This document shows, piece after piece, positions 10,321-23,080 of a DNA stretch of 64,000 bases. The translations under genes and the position numbers were made by a program. Location of the stretch: positions 20,587,226 to 20,651,225 of the forward strand of contig NC_089276.1 in the NCBI RefSeq assembly GCF_963678975.1, given 5' to 3'. How positions within the stretch are numbered: the stretch's first letter is position 1; each line of letters starts with the position of its first letter. Source of the stretch: Dysidea avara. Lineage: Eukaryota; Porifera; Demospongiae; Dictyoceratida; Dysideidae. The notes below the pieces were generated by a model. That model had not been told where the DNA came from. It did no database searches and saw only the letters and a program-made list of their open reading frames with translations.

Positions 10321-10666
10321 TCTAATCCAAAACAGCCAAGCTGACTGAAGCTGAAGCTGTAAAAAAAGTGTGCGGCCCTCAAAAAGGCTATGGGGAAAAA
10401 AGATGTGAAATCCAAGGTGGCGGCCAAGAAATGCCTGTGATGGTAGGTTAATGGTAAAAATTTTAATAACAACAATTCAGGTGAACTTTGGTGCCGCTTG
10501 GTCAATTGGCACAAAATTCACCTGAATTGTCGTTATTAAAATTTTTACCATTAGCCTACCATCACAGCCATTTCTTGGCCGCCACCTTGGATTTCACATC
10601 TTTTTTCACCATAGCCTTTTTGAGGGCCGCACACTTTTTTTACAGCTTGGCTGTTTTGGATTAGAT
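10321..10666. repeat. Central foldback of element A
   Basis: Long inverted arms starting TCTAATCCAAAACAGCCAAG. The arms meet in an inner hairpin around CAGGTGAA...TTCACCTG. A 170-bp linker follows, containing the palindrome CCCAAAGCCGGCC/GGCC and a polypyrimidine tract ending in CACAG. It could form a stable hairpin about 150 bp long. Confidence 0.85.
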
Positions 10667-10857
10667 TTCACTTCTTTTTGTATTTGTATACCCCAAAGCC
10701 GGCCTATGGCCTGCTTTGGGACTTTTTAAACCTATCTTTTTTTCTTTACCACAGGAAGAAGAAACGATGAAGCAGATGTACCTTAAATATTTCTGATTTT
10801 ATCAGTAAATGTACAAATTATATATATAATACATATATTTATTACAGAACTGTCCAT

Positions 10858-12560
10858 GGTAGTTTCTTTGTAACTGAACACTCTTCAAGGTAACTTCTTC
10901 TAGCTGTTCTCTCTACAGGGTGATTTATTTGTAGCTGGATTCTGTTCAGGTGATTTTTTTTGCTGCTGAGCTCTTTACAGAATGGTTTCTTTGTAGCTGA
11001 ACTCTCTAAAAGGTAAGTTCTTCTAACTGATCTCTCTACAGGGAGATTTGTTTGTAGCTGAACTCTCTACAGGTGATTTGTTTGCAGCCGAACTATCTAG
11101 ATGATGGTTTCTTTGTAGCTGAACTCTCTACAAGGTATTTTCTTCTATCTGAACTCTCTACATGGTGGTTTCTTTGTAGCTGAACTCTCTACAAGATAAC
11201 TTCTTCTAACTGATCTTTCTACAGGGCAATTTGTTTGTGGCAGAAGTTTCTACAGGGTGATTTGTTTGCAGCTGAACTCTCTACATGGTGGTTTCTTTTT
11301 ACTGTAGCTGAACTCTCTACAAGGTAATTTCTTCTAGCTGATCTCTCTACAGGGTGATTTGTTTGTAGCTGAAATCTCTTCATGATGGTTTCTTTGTAGC
11401 TGAACTCTCTACAAGGTAACTTCTTCTAACTGAACTCTCTACAGGGAGATTTGTTTGCAGCTGAACTCTCTTCATGATGGTTTCTTTGTAGCTGAACTCT
11501 CTACAAGGTAACTTCTTCTAGCTGAACTCCCTACATGGTGGTTTCTTTGTAGCTGAACTCTATACAAGGTGACTTCTTCTAGCTGATCTTTCTACAGGGT
11601 GATTTGTTTGTATCTGATTTTTCTACAGGGTGATTTGTTTGCAGCTGAACTCTCTATATGGTGGTTTCTTTGTAGCTGAACTCTCTACAAGGTAACTTCT
11701 TCTAGCTGATCTCTCTACAGGGTGATTTGTTTGTAGCTGAACTCTCTTCATGATGGCTTCTTTGTAGCTGAACTCTCTACAAGGTAACTTCTTCTAGCTG
11801 AACTCCCTACATGGTGGTTTCTTTGTAGCTGAACTCTCTATAGGTGATTTGTTTGCAGCTGAACTCTCCACATGATGGTTTCTTTAAATTTGGAGCTGAA
11901 CTCTCTACAAGGTAACTTCTTCTAGCTGATCTCTCTACAGAGTGATTTGCTTGTAGCTGAACTATCTACAAGATAATTTCTTCTAGCTGATCTCTCTACA
12001 GGGTGATTTGTTTGTAGCTGAATTCTGTACAGGTGATTTGTTTGCAGCTGAGCTCTTTACAGAATGTTTTCTTTGTAGCTGAACTCTCTACAAGGTAAAT
12101 TCTTCTAACTAAACTCTCTACAGGGAGATTTGTTTGCAGCAAAACTCTCTTCATGATGGTTTCTTTGTAGCTGAACTCTCTACAAGGTAACTTCTTCTAG
12201 CTGAACTCCCTACATTGTGGTTTCTTTGCAGCTGAACTCTCTTCAAGGTGACTTCTTCTAGCTGATCTTTCTACTGGGTGATTTGTTTGTAGCTGAACTC
12301 TGTACAGGTGATTTGTTTGCAGCTGAGCTCTTTACAGAATGGTTTCTTTGTAGCTGAACTCTCTACAAGGTAACTTCTTCTAACTAAACTCTCTACAGGG
12401 AGATTTGTTTGCAGCTGAACTCTCTACAAGGTAACTTCTTCTAGCTGAACTCTCTACATGATGGTTTCTTTGTAGCTGAACTCTCTATTAGGTACCTTCT
12501 TCTGGCTGATCTGACTACAGGGTGACTTGTTTGTAACTGAATTCCCTACAGAATAATTTG
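10858..12560 (+). repeat. Minisatellite arm of element A (right)
   Basis: About 55 monomers of roughly 31 bp. They alternate subtypes (GGGTGATTTGTTTG, AGGTAACTTCTTC, TGGTGGTTTCTTTG) after the shared core TAGCTGAACTCTCTACA. Confidence 0.88.
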
Positions 12561-13419
12561 CAATGTAATATAATTGAGTAAATTATAAATGCAGCTGAAT
12601 GCTTTATTAGGGTGACTGTTCTATTAGAGTATCTCGATCTTGCATTTGCTACACGTAGTTGCCTTTCAAATCATAACTCAGTGGTTTGTTATCCAATTCT
12701 TCTGTACTACTGGAAGAACTTTCTATGATGATTATTCCAGCTACATACTGATTTTCAGCTCATTGCTCTAAGCGGTTTGCATGGTAGACACGAAAACTAA
12801 TAGTTTTTTATTCATAAAAATCGATTGCATAATTTTGACACAGGTTGGGTTTTGTGTCATATCTCCGTGGTCTTTATCCCGATTCTTTTCAAACCACAAA
12901 AAGGCACTCCTACGATGGTTGCTCCATCTACATATCAATTTTCAACTGATTCCTCAAAGGAGTTTACCCTGTAGGCGTGACAGACCTTCGACCTTATTTT
13001 ACGCAAATAATTGGTCATAACTCCGTGAATGTTCATCGGATTCCTACCAAAGTTGGTACACAGATCCGCCTTCATGAGCCCTTTAAGTGTGCCAAATTTC
13101 CGCCCGATCCGAGCACGCATTCGTGTTTTATGGCGGATTTTGCGAAGTGTACGAAATGAAGAAGTAGAAGAAGAAAAAAACAAAGAAATTAAAACGAAAT
13201 TTTGTTCGCTCATATCTAGGAAATGGCTGGAGTGATTTTCTTCAAATTTGGTGTGTAGACTCCCCTTACTGGCCAGCACCTCCCTAGCAAATTTGGTGCC
13301 AATCGGATTAGGGATCACAGAGCTACATAGGTGTGAAAATTACATTTTCTTTCTTCCTGTTATACTCACGGGTGGCACGCCAGCTTCTTGGGCCGCACGA
13401 CACACTACTGTGTCTTGAT
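12561..13419 (+). repeat. Terminal module of element A
   Basis: One of four copies (others 42411-43274, 45424-46290 inverted, 57016-57884). It begins with the dispersed CTATTAGAGTATCTCGATC motif. It then holds about four degenerate internal repeats of 160-190 bp, each opening with a variant of TCATATCTCCGTGG and then GATT...TCAAA. It ends with GGCCGCACGACACACTA and a small terminal hairpin. A 127-codon minus-strand open frame (12935-13318) is partly matched in the other copies but is not clearly a gene. Confidence 0.8.
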
Positions 13420-13424
13420 TATAG

Positions 13425-15183
13425 GAAAACAGGAAGAGGACGGGAACGGAGAGCAGAAATGGGAACAACCAGCAGAAAATGCCTGTTGAAGGCCATCATG
13501 CCATAATAAGGTTGGATTTTATAGCACAATGTTTTTTTGCAGCATTGTTGGATTCTTCCTCTAAAATGATCGAAACACTCTAATAGAGCAAGCACCTGTA
13601 GTAAAATACTCTAATAGAGCAGTCAAATAATATTTTGTTACCTATCCTACCAGAGACCCACATTGATGGCCTGTGAATTGATGGGCTATAGCTGTCGTAG
13701 ATTAGGTATATAGACTAGCTAAGTCATCAACATTGAAAGTTAACTACTCCCTTGAAACCATAAAATTTATACCAATATAGCATATAATTATAAGTTTAAA
13801 AAAGGATTCTAATTAACTGACAGTACCTACATATAGATGCGGGAAGTTGTACCTGCAACCTCAGGAAAATGTCACATGATGGGCATGTGGCAGCTGAAGT
13901 ATGCGTAGGTGCATGGCTCCAATGCGGAAACTAAGCAGTCATGGCCCGGGGGACTCCTCTTGCAGCCACTCCAGCTTGACAAGCATACCAGTGCTACATG
14001 CATACTCCCATCATATGACTTCTTATCTGGAAGCAGTATAGGTGCAGTTTTCGAAGCCTATAATAGAGCTGTACTGATAATCGGATTGGCCAAAATATCG
14101 GCCACCGATATGGCAATTTTTACCAGTATCGGCATCGGTACAGAACAGTACGAGGACCGATATCGCTACCGATATTTATACAGCAATAGTTTGTACATAA
14201 ACGGATTATAATATTGGTTTTCTATGTTATCCATGTGGCTGTTCAGTAGCAGTGACTTATTGTTCACTGGACAGCAAGCGCTACGCTACGAGAAGCCATA
14301 CAAATACACACAATTCTAGTGTTTGCTGCTGGAAAGCTTATCAGTTTTAAATAAATGAAGCAGTTATATATAGTACCTTTGTAATAAAAGAACAGTCACA
14401 AGAAAACCTACTGTACCAGCCTTCACACAAGCCAATAAAATGCGGAGTAATGCAGAAATATCCGTTTAAGGCTCCATGGGAGTATGCATAAAAATGTCTG
14501 TGGGTGTCTAATTGTCTGGATTGCACAATAGAGACCCAAGCTACTATTACCACAGGCATAGAGTGAGCAATGAATATATCCACGTGTTGTTGTAGAGTAG
14601 GTAACTGTACACTTTTGCATAGATTAACTATGACTTTTGTTTGTAATGCAAATATCGGATCGACTATCGGTTATCAGCTTCTTTTGGTGGTATCCATATC
14701 AGATATCGGTACATGCCAAAATCTCATATCGGTACAGCTCTAGCCTATAATAGGCACTGCCAGTTAACTAGAGTACTTTGTGAATCTCAGTTTTCATATC
14801 AGTGCTATTTCAATATTTAATAGTTGAATTTTTTTAAATTATGGTTTCAAAGGTGTAGCTAACTTTCAATATTGATGACTTAGCTAGTCTATATACCTAA
14901 TCTATGACAGCTATAGCACATAAATTCACAGGCCATCAATGTGGGTCCATGGTGGATAGTCAGCAAAACATTTTTGACTGTTCTATTGGAGTGTTTTAAT
15001 ACAGGCGACTGCTCTGTTAGAGTGTTTTGATCGTTTTAGTGAAAGGATCCAAACAATGCCGCAAAGAAACATTGTGCTGTAAAATTTTACCTGTCCAACC
15101 TGTATAATTGCATGATGACCTTTATCAGGTATTTTCCGTGAGTCTTTCCTGTTCCCACTTTCTGTTCCCGTCCCGTTTTTCTT
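13425..15183. mobile_element. Long-TIR element, non-autonomous
   Basis: Arms 13425-13790 and 14816-15183 are inverted repeats of about 365 bp. They share ACGGGAACGGAGAG-type ends, GGATTCTTCCTCTAAAATGATCG, GCCTGTGAATTGATGG and AGACTAGCTAAGTCATCAA in inverted order. The middle holds a nested hAT MITE (14064-14742). No open frame of note. Class unknown, since no clear target-site duplication is readable. Confidence 0.65.
14064..14742. mobile_element. hAT-type MITE with 8-bp target duplication
   Basis: Ends TAGAGCTGTACTGATA and (inverted) TAGAGCTGTACCGATA. Flanked by an exact 8-bp duplication GCCTATAA (14056-14063, 14743-14750). Internal ATCGGTA/TACCGAT repeats. It shares internal blocks (CTACGAGAAGCCATACAAAT; AAAATGCGGAGTAAT) with the hAT element at 58860. 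Confidence 0.85.
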
Positions 15184-15270
15184 GAATTCTACTTACCCGA
15201 AGAAATGTGAGTTAAAAACAAACTCCAAAGTCAACTATAGGTTGGTTTTGGGACCAAAGTACAAAAAGAA

Positions 15271-15517
15271 GCACAAAAATAGCCAAGCTGTGGGGGGTGC
15301 AGCCTAAAAGCCTGGGTGAAAAAAGTTGTGAAATCTAAGGTGGCGACCAAGTAATGATGTTAATACTAATAAATTTTAATAATGGCTGCATGCATTCTTA
15401 AAACTTATTAGTATATAAACATCATTGCAGTCATTTCTTGGCTGCCACCTTTGATTTCACAACTTCTTTCGCCCAGGCTTAGGCCACACCATTTTTCACG
15501 ACTTGCTGTTTTTGTGC
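15271..15517. repeat. Foldback MITE (solo variant)
   Basis: Arms GCACAAAAATAGCCAAGCTG and its complement, with CCTGGGTGAAAAAAGTTGTG inside. It is closest to the 7513 copy. The linker with an AAAGTC...GGTTTT-type palindrome lies on its left (about 15200-15270), so it is in the opposite orientation. Confidence 0.75.
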
Positions 15518-15818
15518 AGATACAGTAATAGCCTGACCATTTTTTTGCTTTGCTATGGGTTTGAATTATACATGTAATATACCTTGCAAACCAAGAACAA
15601 ATATTTTGAGCAGCATCATAAATCACATTACAGTAGAATACTTTATTTGTGGTTTACAAAAATTCATGAAAAATTGTGGTTGCAGACACAACTGTTCTTA
15701 CACTGCTATGTAAAAGTAGGGAAATTCATGGAAAGGCATTAATGTTTTGGCTGATTTAATTGTAGCATTTTTGCACTATAAAACAAATTATACTCCGTAA
15801 CAATGTTATTTAAATTAC

Positions 15819-15913
15819 CTTAAATATTTGCCCATCGGAATAATCGTCAAGTATTCCCTTGATTTCCTCAGTGAGTGGTGGTGGTTTTTGACCAAATTTA
15901 AAACCTTTTTTTC
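15819..15913 (-). CDS. Orphan exon of a sacsin-like (HATPase-type) protein
   Basis: A 95-nt exon flanked on the minus strand by the acceptor TTGTTTTAG and the donor GTAATT. It translates in one frame to a stretch containing FKFGQKPPPLTEEIKGIL and DDYSDGQIFK. This matches the conserved opening of sacsin repeats (FGQ-x-PPL...LK-x-IL-x-x-YPDGGQI-x-KE), which precedes the ATP-binding helix starting ELIQNADDA. The exon ends in phase 0 just where that helix should begin. I found no exon with that continuation to its left, where TEs occupy the space, nor a clear 5' exon to its right. It may be a gene relic or a gene with very long introns. The motif is short, so the identification is moderate. Confidence 0.5.
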
Positions 15914-18700
15914 CTAAAACAAGAAATTGTACACATACTGTTGTGCTGCACTTTATTGTTATATAGTATGGATCACAATGGTTTAATATGGCAACTGAAA
16001 AATATCCACAAACAGGTTGGCGCTCCGGGCACCAACAGGTTAAGAATGTGTATCAGAATCCAAGCATTCAGAAATACAGTATTTCAGGATTTTCAGTGTA
16101 TTGAAAAATCACAGTCTTTATGAGATTTGAGTCTACCTTGCCAATGGTGTGGACACAGGGCTTGAGAATTTCATCAGAGTTTTCATTAAGATTTCTGAAA
16201 TCTTGTGGTGTGCATGATATAGAGTTTAGAGTGTGTATGTGAGCTTATCTTGAATTAATGTGGTAGCCCTCAAATGTGGATTTGCTCCCATTACAAATTT
16301 GGGAGAATGTTTGGTAGCAGGCTGATTTCATGAAACAAAACTTCTTAAAACCACTTACGTAGCTTCTAAACGTCTATAGCTACTATATACTTTAAAAGGA
16401 ATCAAGTTGCTATGTGTAAACATTAATTATTTGTGTTAATGTATGTGGCTTGATTTCAACCATATGGGTGCAAATTGATACCATTACCAACTTTGGGTGT
16501 ACAGCAAGGGACACGGTTAAAGGCTTACAAAACACTCTAATAGAGCGTGCGCATTGGCATAATCATTATCTCTGTGTGTCTCTTTCTTTCTAATTTTTGC
16601 TGGTATTATTGTCATGTATGGTACCTTCAGTAGTGATGGCATATACAATTAGCCACGGATTTAATTAATTAATTAATCTATTTACTTGTATGCTAACAAC
16701 TGTGTTACTTTTGTAGTATGTGCTGCTCTGTGCTGTGCTGTGATGTATGTGTGCATATGTACGTGTGTATGTATGTGTGCATGCATGTGTTCATGTGCCC
16801 GCATGCATGCATTAGTGCAATAATGTTTTAAAGTACCATATTTTGACTTTTTTTATAGGGAAAGATGACTGAACTACTAATACAATATGTGTAAATGTTT
16901 TTAATTTTTATCATATAGTCATGTAATCTCACGCGATGTGTTTGAAATCACACTTGTGGGTTAGGAGAGGGGGTGGTTGGCACACTGTCTGGTACAGCTG
17001 CCCAACCAGCTAATGGTGTAACTATATCTTCTGTATGTGTAACAGGGCATTAACAGTGTTATAAAATCCTTTCTCTCGTTTTTTATTTTATTTTTATTTT
17101 TAAGAAAAAAGGTGCTGGTTTCAGCTAACTACTTTACCAAAATTAATGTTTTATATCCAGAGAGTGCTGAATAGCTGTACTTAGTTGGATTGAGCTCTGG
17201 AAGGTTATCTGACTATTTCCCGCCTTAATCCTTTGTAACAATCCTGGAAACCAATTCTATGCAGAGATCCGTAATTCATGCGAGGAAGTCATCACCATGC
17301 CGAGAAACTGTACAAGTGTCAGTAAAAGTAAAAAGATTACAGTGTACTAGATTCTGTGTATTCCCAGCCGGTGGTAAGTTGAATACTTAAACAGTGTGTG
17401 TTTGTGTGTGTGCGTGCGTGCATGCGTGCGTGCGTGTGTGTGTGTGTAAGAGAGAGAGAGATATATAGACATAGAGAGTAAGAGTGCTAACTGCTATGTG
17501 TGTGTTTGGAGGGAATTCCCCTGGTTATGAGTGGTTAGATGCAGAGAATTCCCCTAATTAAGTGGTGTATTGGAGGTTTATGACTTTGTTCTCGATAGAA
17601 AACTCCTGTGGTAGTCCTTCAAGGCTTTATTACGTTGTTAATTGAAAATTGTGGCTTTAAAAATTCAAATAACTAAAATTTGCCAGCCTATGTCAATATC
17701 AAATCAGCTAAAGTCAGATACAGTTTTGATGTTTAGGTGACCATAGTTCAGGTTAGATGCTATTCATAGCTTGAAATGTTTTTACCTGTATGCAATTAAT
17801 GCAGTAGTATTACTTCAACCCATACAAATTGTATTGGAAATATAGTGTTATAATTAAATTGCCAGGCTTAAACAGCAGAACTTTTCTAGTTTTCTAATGC
17901 TAAATGAGATAATATTAGGTGGCTGACAACTTTTGATGCTATTCAGCTGTAGCACTCTATTCACTGCTACGCTATGTTGCCTTATATTTACGTTCCCATA
18001 TGTCTTCAATACATTTTTTTGTTCCTTGAGTAATAGCCTTATGACTACTGAAAGTTGACAATGCAACACTGGCATGAAGTTGCTGGCACTATCAGGCTAA
18101 CAATTTCCATACTATCCTTGCTGTCATGTCTACTACAACAAACTGTTTTCTGGCAGCCTTTATTACCATAACAGATGCGTTTAAGCTCTGAGAAGACCAG
18201 GAGAGGGTTCAAACACTCTGGACAGATGAACAAGGAGATGAATAAGAAGCTGATTGTGTAATGCCTCTGACAGGTTATTTTGTGACCTGGTGCCTTCAAT
18301 TACCATCCCCATCCATTTTGAGGTCTTTTTATTCCCACTCCACCACCCTCACAATTCATCCTTTTACACTGGTACAGCAACACTAGTGAACAGTCTTATC
18401 TAAAATGACAAGAAACTCTACAAGGATTACTGTGATCAGCAAATACTCTTAAAGGTCATGAATAGCTGCTATCCATCTGGGGTGACAATTGCGTATATTA
18501 TGCATCGCTGCTAGGGCTGGTGAGTTACAGTGCTTTAATATAATTAAAAATATGATTTTCTGTGAACAAACAATGCATCCTTATGGGTGATTTTCCAATA
18601 TTCAGTCACATACAGTATAATGCATTATACTGCACATCCAGTGCACTTGCACAAGAAGTAGGTGACCCCTACTAGATTATGTATACCACATTTAAACTAT
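15914..18700. other. Anonymous AT-rich region with simple repeats
   Basis: Contains TG-rich and GA simple repeats (16735-16800, 17396-17462), an ATTA tract (16660-16680) and one CTCTAATAGAGCG motif at 16535. A short coding-like stretch on the plus strand (17227-17349, NPGNQFYAEIRNSCEE...) ends in a stop. I cannot assign it. Confidence 0.4.
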
Positions 18701-19009
18701 AAGTATAAGAAAAAATTAGGAATTTTAAATTAGAGTAGGGACAGTGTATCGTACTGCAATAAAAAGTACTGAAACAAGCTAGATCGGAGTGGTACGTAAT
18801 GTCCAAATACTGTAAAACAATAAGAAATGAATATCCCTACTGTGCTACACTCAAATTGCACATTAGGGATATTTACTTATTATTGTTTTATAGTATTTGG
18901 ACATTACGTACTACTCTGATCCAGCTTGTTTCAGACTCAGTGCTTTTTATTTGCAGTACTATACACTCTCCCTACTCTAATTTAAAATTCCTAATTTTTC
19001 CTTATGCTT
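18701..19009. repeat. Foldback MITE
   Basis: A 309-bp near-perfect palindrome. The left arm (AAGTATAAGAAAAAATTAGG ... GTACGTAATGTCCAAATACT) is repeated inverted on the right up to CTTATGCTT. The loop is short. No coding. Confidence 0.8.
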
Positions 19010-19333
19010 GTTTGTGAACTTTTTTTGCAAGCTCATGACTACTAAATACCCTGCTTTTCACAAAACCAATCACAATTATTATTATAGAGGTAATCACAGC
19101 ACTATATATTATGCAAGCAATCAACTAGCATAACACACCACTATATATAAATTGCTAAACTGTAGTAAGCTGGATTCATGTAACTAAACAACAGTAGTGG
19201 TGGTCACAGCAAACAAAATAATGTGTTTAGCACGGCATTTAGAAACACAAGCAACTTTGCCAGTTAACTTTACTGGAAAACAACTCTTACAAATCACTAA
19301 ACTATATTCACTTATGTGCACATGACTAGTTCG

Positions 19334-20140
19334 CAGAGTTGGGGTCGTTACTCTAAAAATGGAACTAGTTACATATTGCTCGTTACTTTTACATGATGTA
19401 GTGTGCTACAGTTACATATTACTTACTGAAAAAAGTAACGAGTTACATATTACTAGCTACTCTGAGGGCTGTAACTAGTAATAATATTACATATTATAGT
19501 TGTTCGTTACAAACTATAAAGTAAGTCCAACCTTCTAAATACATGCAAGGTACCAGCCTACAACTACAAGTGACACGAACGAGACATGTGTTTCTCTCGT
19601 GTAGTTCAGCCACAAATACATACTTTGTTGTTGTATCTTGGCCTCAAGGGCACTCCCCATACACTATCATACTTTGTCCATGCCTAAAACACTATCTGCA
19701 GTCTTGTCTGGACCCAAAATGCAATCAATCACGTGCCTGGATACAATTCGCCTTAAAAGGAAGTAACGCGTTACATTCGTTACAATTTCCAGATGTAATA
19801 TCCGTTACATATTACTCGCTACTTTGTCATGTAACACGTTATATTACTCGTTACTGTAATATGTGACCGGGCCTGCGAAAACAGGGCATGTGTGCACAAA
19901 CTACACTATGTTACACTACAGGTCATATCTCAATGCTGGAAGAGAAAATTTGTATTCTGTAACTCACATCATAAAGCCAATTGAATTCTTACTAAGAGCT
20001 GAAAATTGCATAGTCATAGCATAATGGCATAAAAAGTTATGAGTGATGAAAGTGTGAAAAAGTAGGTAAAATTCATGTGCCCACATGCCCTATTTTATTA
20101 CGTAACGCGTTACATTTGTAACGAGTTACCCCCAACTCTG
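19334..20140. mobile_element. hAT-type non-autonomous element
   Basis: Ends CAGAGTTGGGGTCGTTACTC and its inverted partner GAGTTACCCCCAACTCTG. Flanks CTAGTTCG and CTAGTTCT form an 8-bp duplication with one difference. Subterminal regions are rich in GTTACATATTAC repeats, as in the widespread hAT family with CAGTGTTGGG-type ends. Confidence 0.85.
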
Positions 20141-22392
20141 CTAGTTCTCAGTGATATTGAACAAGTCACTCTCACTGAACGATATCAGTGTCTCACTGAG
20201 TGGAATCCCTGTTGAAACATTACAATTACAATATCAACTGTCAACTTCAAAAACCACTGAGCCACATGTGTTCAAATAATTTGGTGCAACGCCATGTGTA
20301 TTCAAATAGTTTGATGCAATGTACACCAGTAGATGGAAGCCCTACTATAGTCTGTTAACACTATATATCAGTGGAGAACCTTGACTAATGGGAAAGGATA
20401 AAAGGTAACACAATAGTGCACTCATTATATGTTTAGTAATATACCAAAGGTTTTTTTCTTAAGCAAATTAGAAACGTTTCTATGAAGGATTAGGGCTGTA
20501 TCTGTAGCCAGTTTTCCACTATGCTTGACTGAAGGCATCAGGCAGACAGGCAGGCAGTAGAAAATTCCGTTGAATAATCGTTGAATAATCTTTGTATAAA
20601 ATTCTGTAGCAGCTTGACAGAAACGTTTCGGGTCATTCTGAAGACACTTTAATTTTACCCAACCAATACTGTCATTATGTTAACAGGAAAGATCGAGACA
20701 AGTTTTTGGGTTATATTATATCACTGGCCATACCCACACCTTCACCGGCCATACCCACACCTTCACCATCCCTACTATACAATACTATCGTACTGTATGA
20801 TGAAAGAATGGTGCATGCACTATATAATTTTAATATTAAGCAAAGCAGTCATTTTCTTTCCCAATACACAGCATTAAAACAGTATGCAAAATGTATCTTC
20901 AGCACAATGTGTGATGCAAATTATGAACGATTCCCATTTATTCCTAAGTCAAAGAACTGACACCCTACCAACAATTTAACACATTTGCAATGGAAAAGGA
21001 ATTTTGAGACACACACCCCTTTATATAAGAAGGAAGCTGAGAAATATGTGGCCAGATGATCAAAAACCTACCATTTTTGGAAAATAATATTTTGCTGTAA
21101 AAATATGTTCAAGGGTACTGGGTAAAAATACGTGTTCCACATATGAAAATTTGTACGCATTTTAACTTCGTTGATATGAAACAAGGCTTTAATCAATAAA
21201 ACTTTATACACCATCAGATTTGGAGATTGGGAAGATCTTTGTTTCATGCTCATACAGTAAAAGGGCATGTAAGCTGTAGGCAATTTGTTTGCTATCTGGT
21301 AGAAATAAAGTGAATTCACAGTAAACTTTACTTCTATCACATTGTATATAAGTGTACTACCATGGTAACAATCATGCAGTACCTTGTCAATTCATTGTTG
21401 GAATGACTTTCTTCTTTTGACATACAGGAAAAGAGCTACATACCTTGATGGATTTGCCTGTTCATAATGAACAGATTGAACCAAGTTCTGTCTTTGTACA
21501 TGTAGCTTGTTTCATTCATGAGTCATGATCAACTAATTAAACACCTGTAATTTATTTGCCATGTAGTTGCTGTACAAATCGGCTGAATAGCACTATTACA
21601 TACTCTCCAACATAAAATGCTGAAAGTTTGGCAGTCTACTTCTTGGTTATTATAGATAGCACAGAAGCAACAAAATTGACAGGTATGTTTTGCTATAAGG
21701 AGAAAATATAAATCCCATATCAGAGCTATTGCAGAAGTCCTGTGCTAGCCATCCCAATGTGATGAGTGACATTGTTATTTATCACTTAATAAATGGAATG
21801 TGTGAATATACAAACACTCTTTGTATACTTTCATGTGTATGCAGAATACAGTTAAAAGCAATTACAAGTACCGTTTGACATTTGTTGGCTAATGCTGAAT
21901 GCAAGTACATACGTATGTATATGAAAGTTGACACTACGTCCAAGTTACTTGATGGTAGCATAATTGCATTCCTCCAGAACTGATATGGGATCTGTATTTC
22001 ACCAGACCCTTCCTTTTTATGCGAAGGAATTGATGGTGTTAGACACGTATACAACATTAATAGCTATTGGTCATATTTCATCGCTAAATCTTCACGGTTA
22101 CAGTGTAAGCTTCACCCCATACTGACAATAAACACAAGTTATAATGAACATATACTTACATCAATATTATGCATGCCCTTAAGTACTTTGGTTTCTCCAT
22201 GCACAGCTGCATGTTATGTCTTCACTACGTGAGGCCTTCAGCCACCCAACCACCGCACGAACATTTGGGTTGCAAATGGGCCAACAAGGCGAGCAGTATG
22301 GACAAACCAAGGAGAGCAATATGGGCACTTACTGTTTGCTTGATATAACACATCAGCACATACACATGTGCACATAGCTATAGGACACATCA
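20141..22392. other. Anonymous region
   Basis: No supported gene. A 21-bp unit (GGCCATACCCACACCTTCACC, first 20 bases GGCCATACCCACACCTTCAC) is present about twice at 20727-20768. A block near 20520-20580 (TGACTGAAGGCATCAG...CAGTAGAAAATTCC) is related to 63405-63445, so it is a dispersed repeat. Confidence 0.35.
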
Positions 22393-22630
22393 GCACACAC
22401 ACACACACACACACGCACACACACACACAAACACACACACAAACACACACACGCACACACACACAAACACACACAACACACACGCACACACACACACACA
22501 CACATACACAAACACACACACAACACACGCACACAAACACACACACAACACACACACAACACACACACACGCACACACAACACACACACACACAACACAC
22601 GCACACACACACACACAAACACACACACGT
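22393..22630. repeat. (CA)n microsatellite with variant units
   Basis: About 240 bp of CA repeats interrupted by AACA, GCAC and TACA variants. The flanks carry ACACATCAGCACACA, which also occurs at 22340, 22668 and 23820. Confidence 0.95.
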
Positions 22631-22729
22631 GCCAGATATAATACACACATGCCAGCACACCCATGCAGGATAGGACACATCAGCACACACATGTACATAT
22701 GTGCAGGATTAGTCTTCCGTCAAATATTC

Positions 22730-23080
22730 CAGTATAACAAAAAGCATAATAGGCTGGAGTGTGAATGCTAGTGGATATTTCAAACTACACTGTATATGAA
22801 GCTTAATTCCATGAAAATAGAGTGACACTCCCTAATAGAGCAGTCAATGGAATGGCTAACTGCACTCAAATGCATTGTACGTAGCTCCTTAGATCAATAC
22901 TCTCTAATAGAACAATCACTTTGTAGTAAAATACCTAATAAAGCATTAAAGTGTTCCAAAATTACCGTAAGAAATATTGCTAACCTAAATGAAAGCATAA
23001 TGGGAACACTGAAGAGTATAATAGGTGAAAAGTTTAGGAAATTCCTGAAAGCATTTTGGACAAAATTGTGAGCATATTCA
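22730..23080 (+). mobile_element. MITE with GCATAATAGG repeats
   Basis: Homologous in inverted orientation to 62690-63080. Shared blocks: AAGCATAATAGGCTGGAGTG, TTTCAAACTA, AATTCCATGAAAA, paired CTCTAATAGA motifs and CCTGAAAGCATTTTGG. Termini and duplication are not resolved. Confidence 0.6.

Larger units (their letters stand above)
9516..13419. mobile_element. Composite palindromic element A (left arm truncated)
   Basis: Order: minisatellite arm in reverse orientation (9516-10300), AT-rich inner flank, foldback (10321-10666), linker, inner flank, minisatellite arm in forward orientation (10858-12560), terminal module (12561-13419). The inner flanks are mutual inverted repeats (TAATAAATATATG / CATATATTTATTA), so the arms form a palindrome around the foldback. 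The terminal module is only on the right; the left one is missing. It ends TGTCTTGAT at 13419, like elements B and C. No protein family is recognised. Confidence 0.75.

Noticed and set aside
20677-20960. Two overlapping short plus-strand frames
   Set aside because: Driven by a small tandem repeat (CCATACCCACACCTTCACC); no protein features.
22238-22698. Several 100-150-codon frames (Cys/Val or Thr/His runs)
   Set aside because: They are translations of CA/TG microsatellites; the same applies to 23775-24188.
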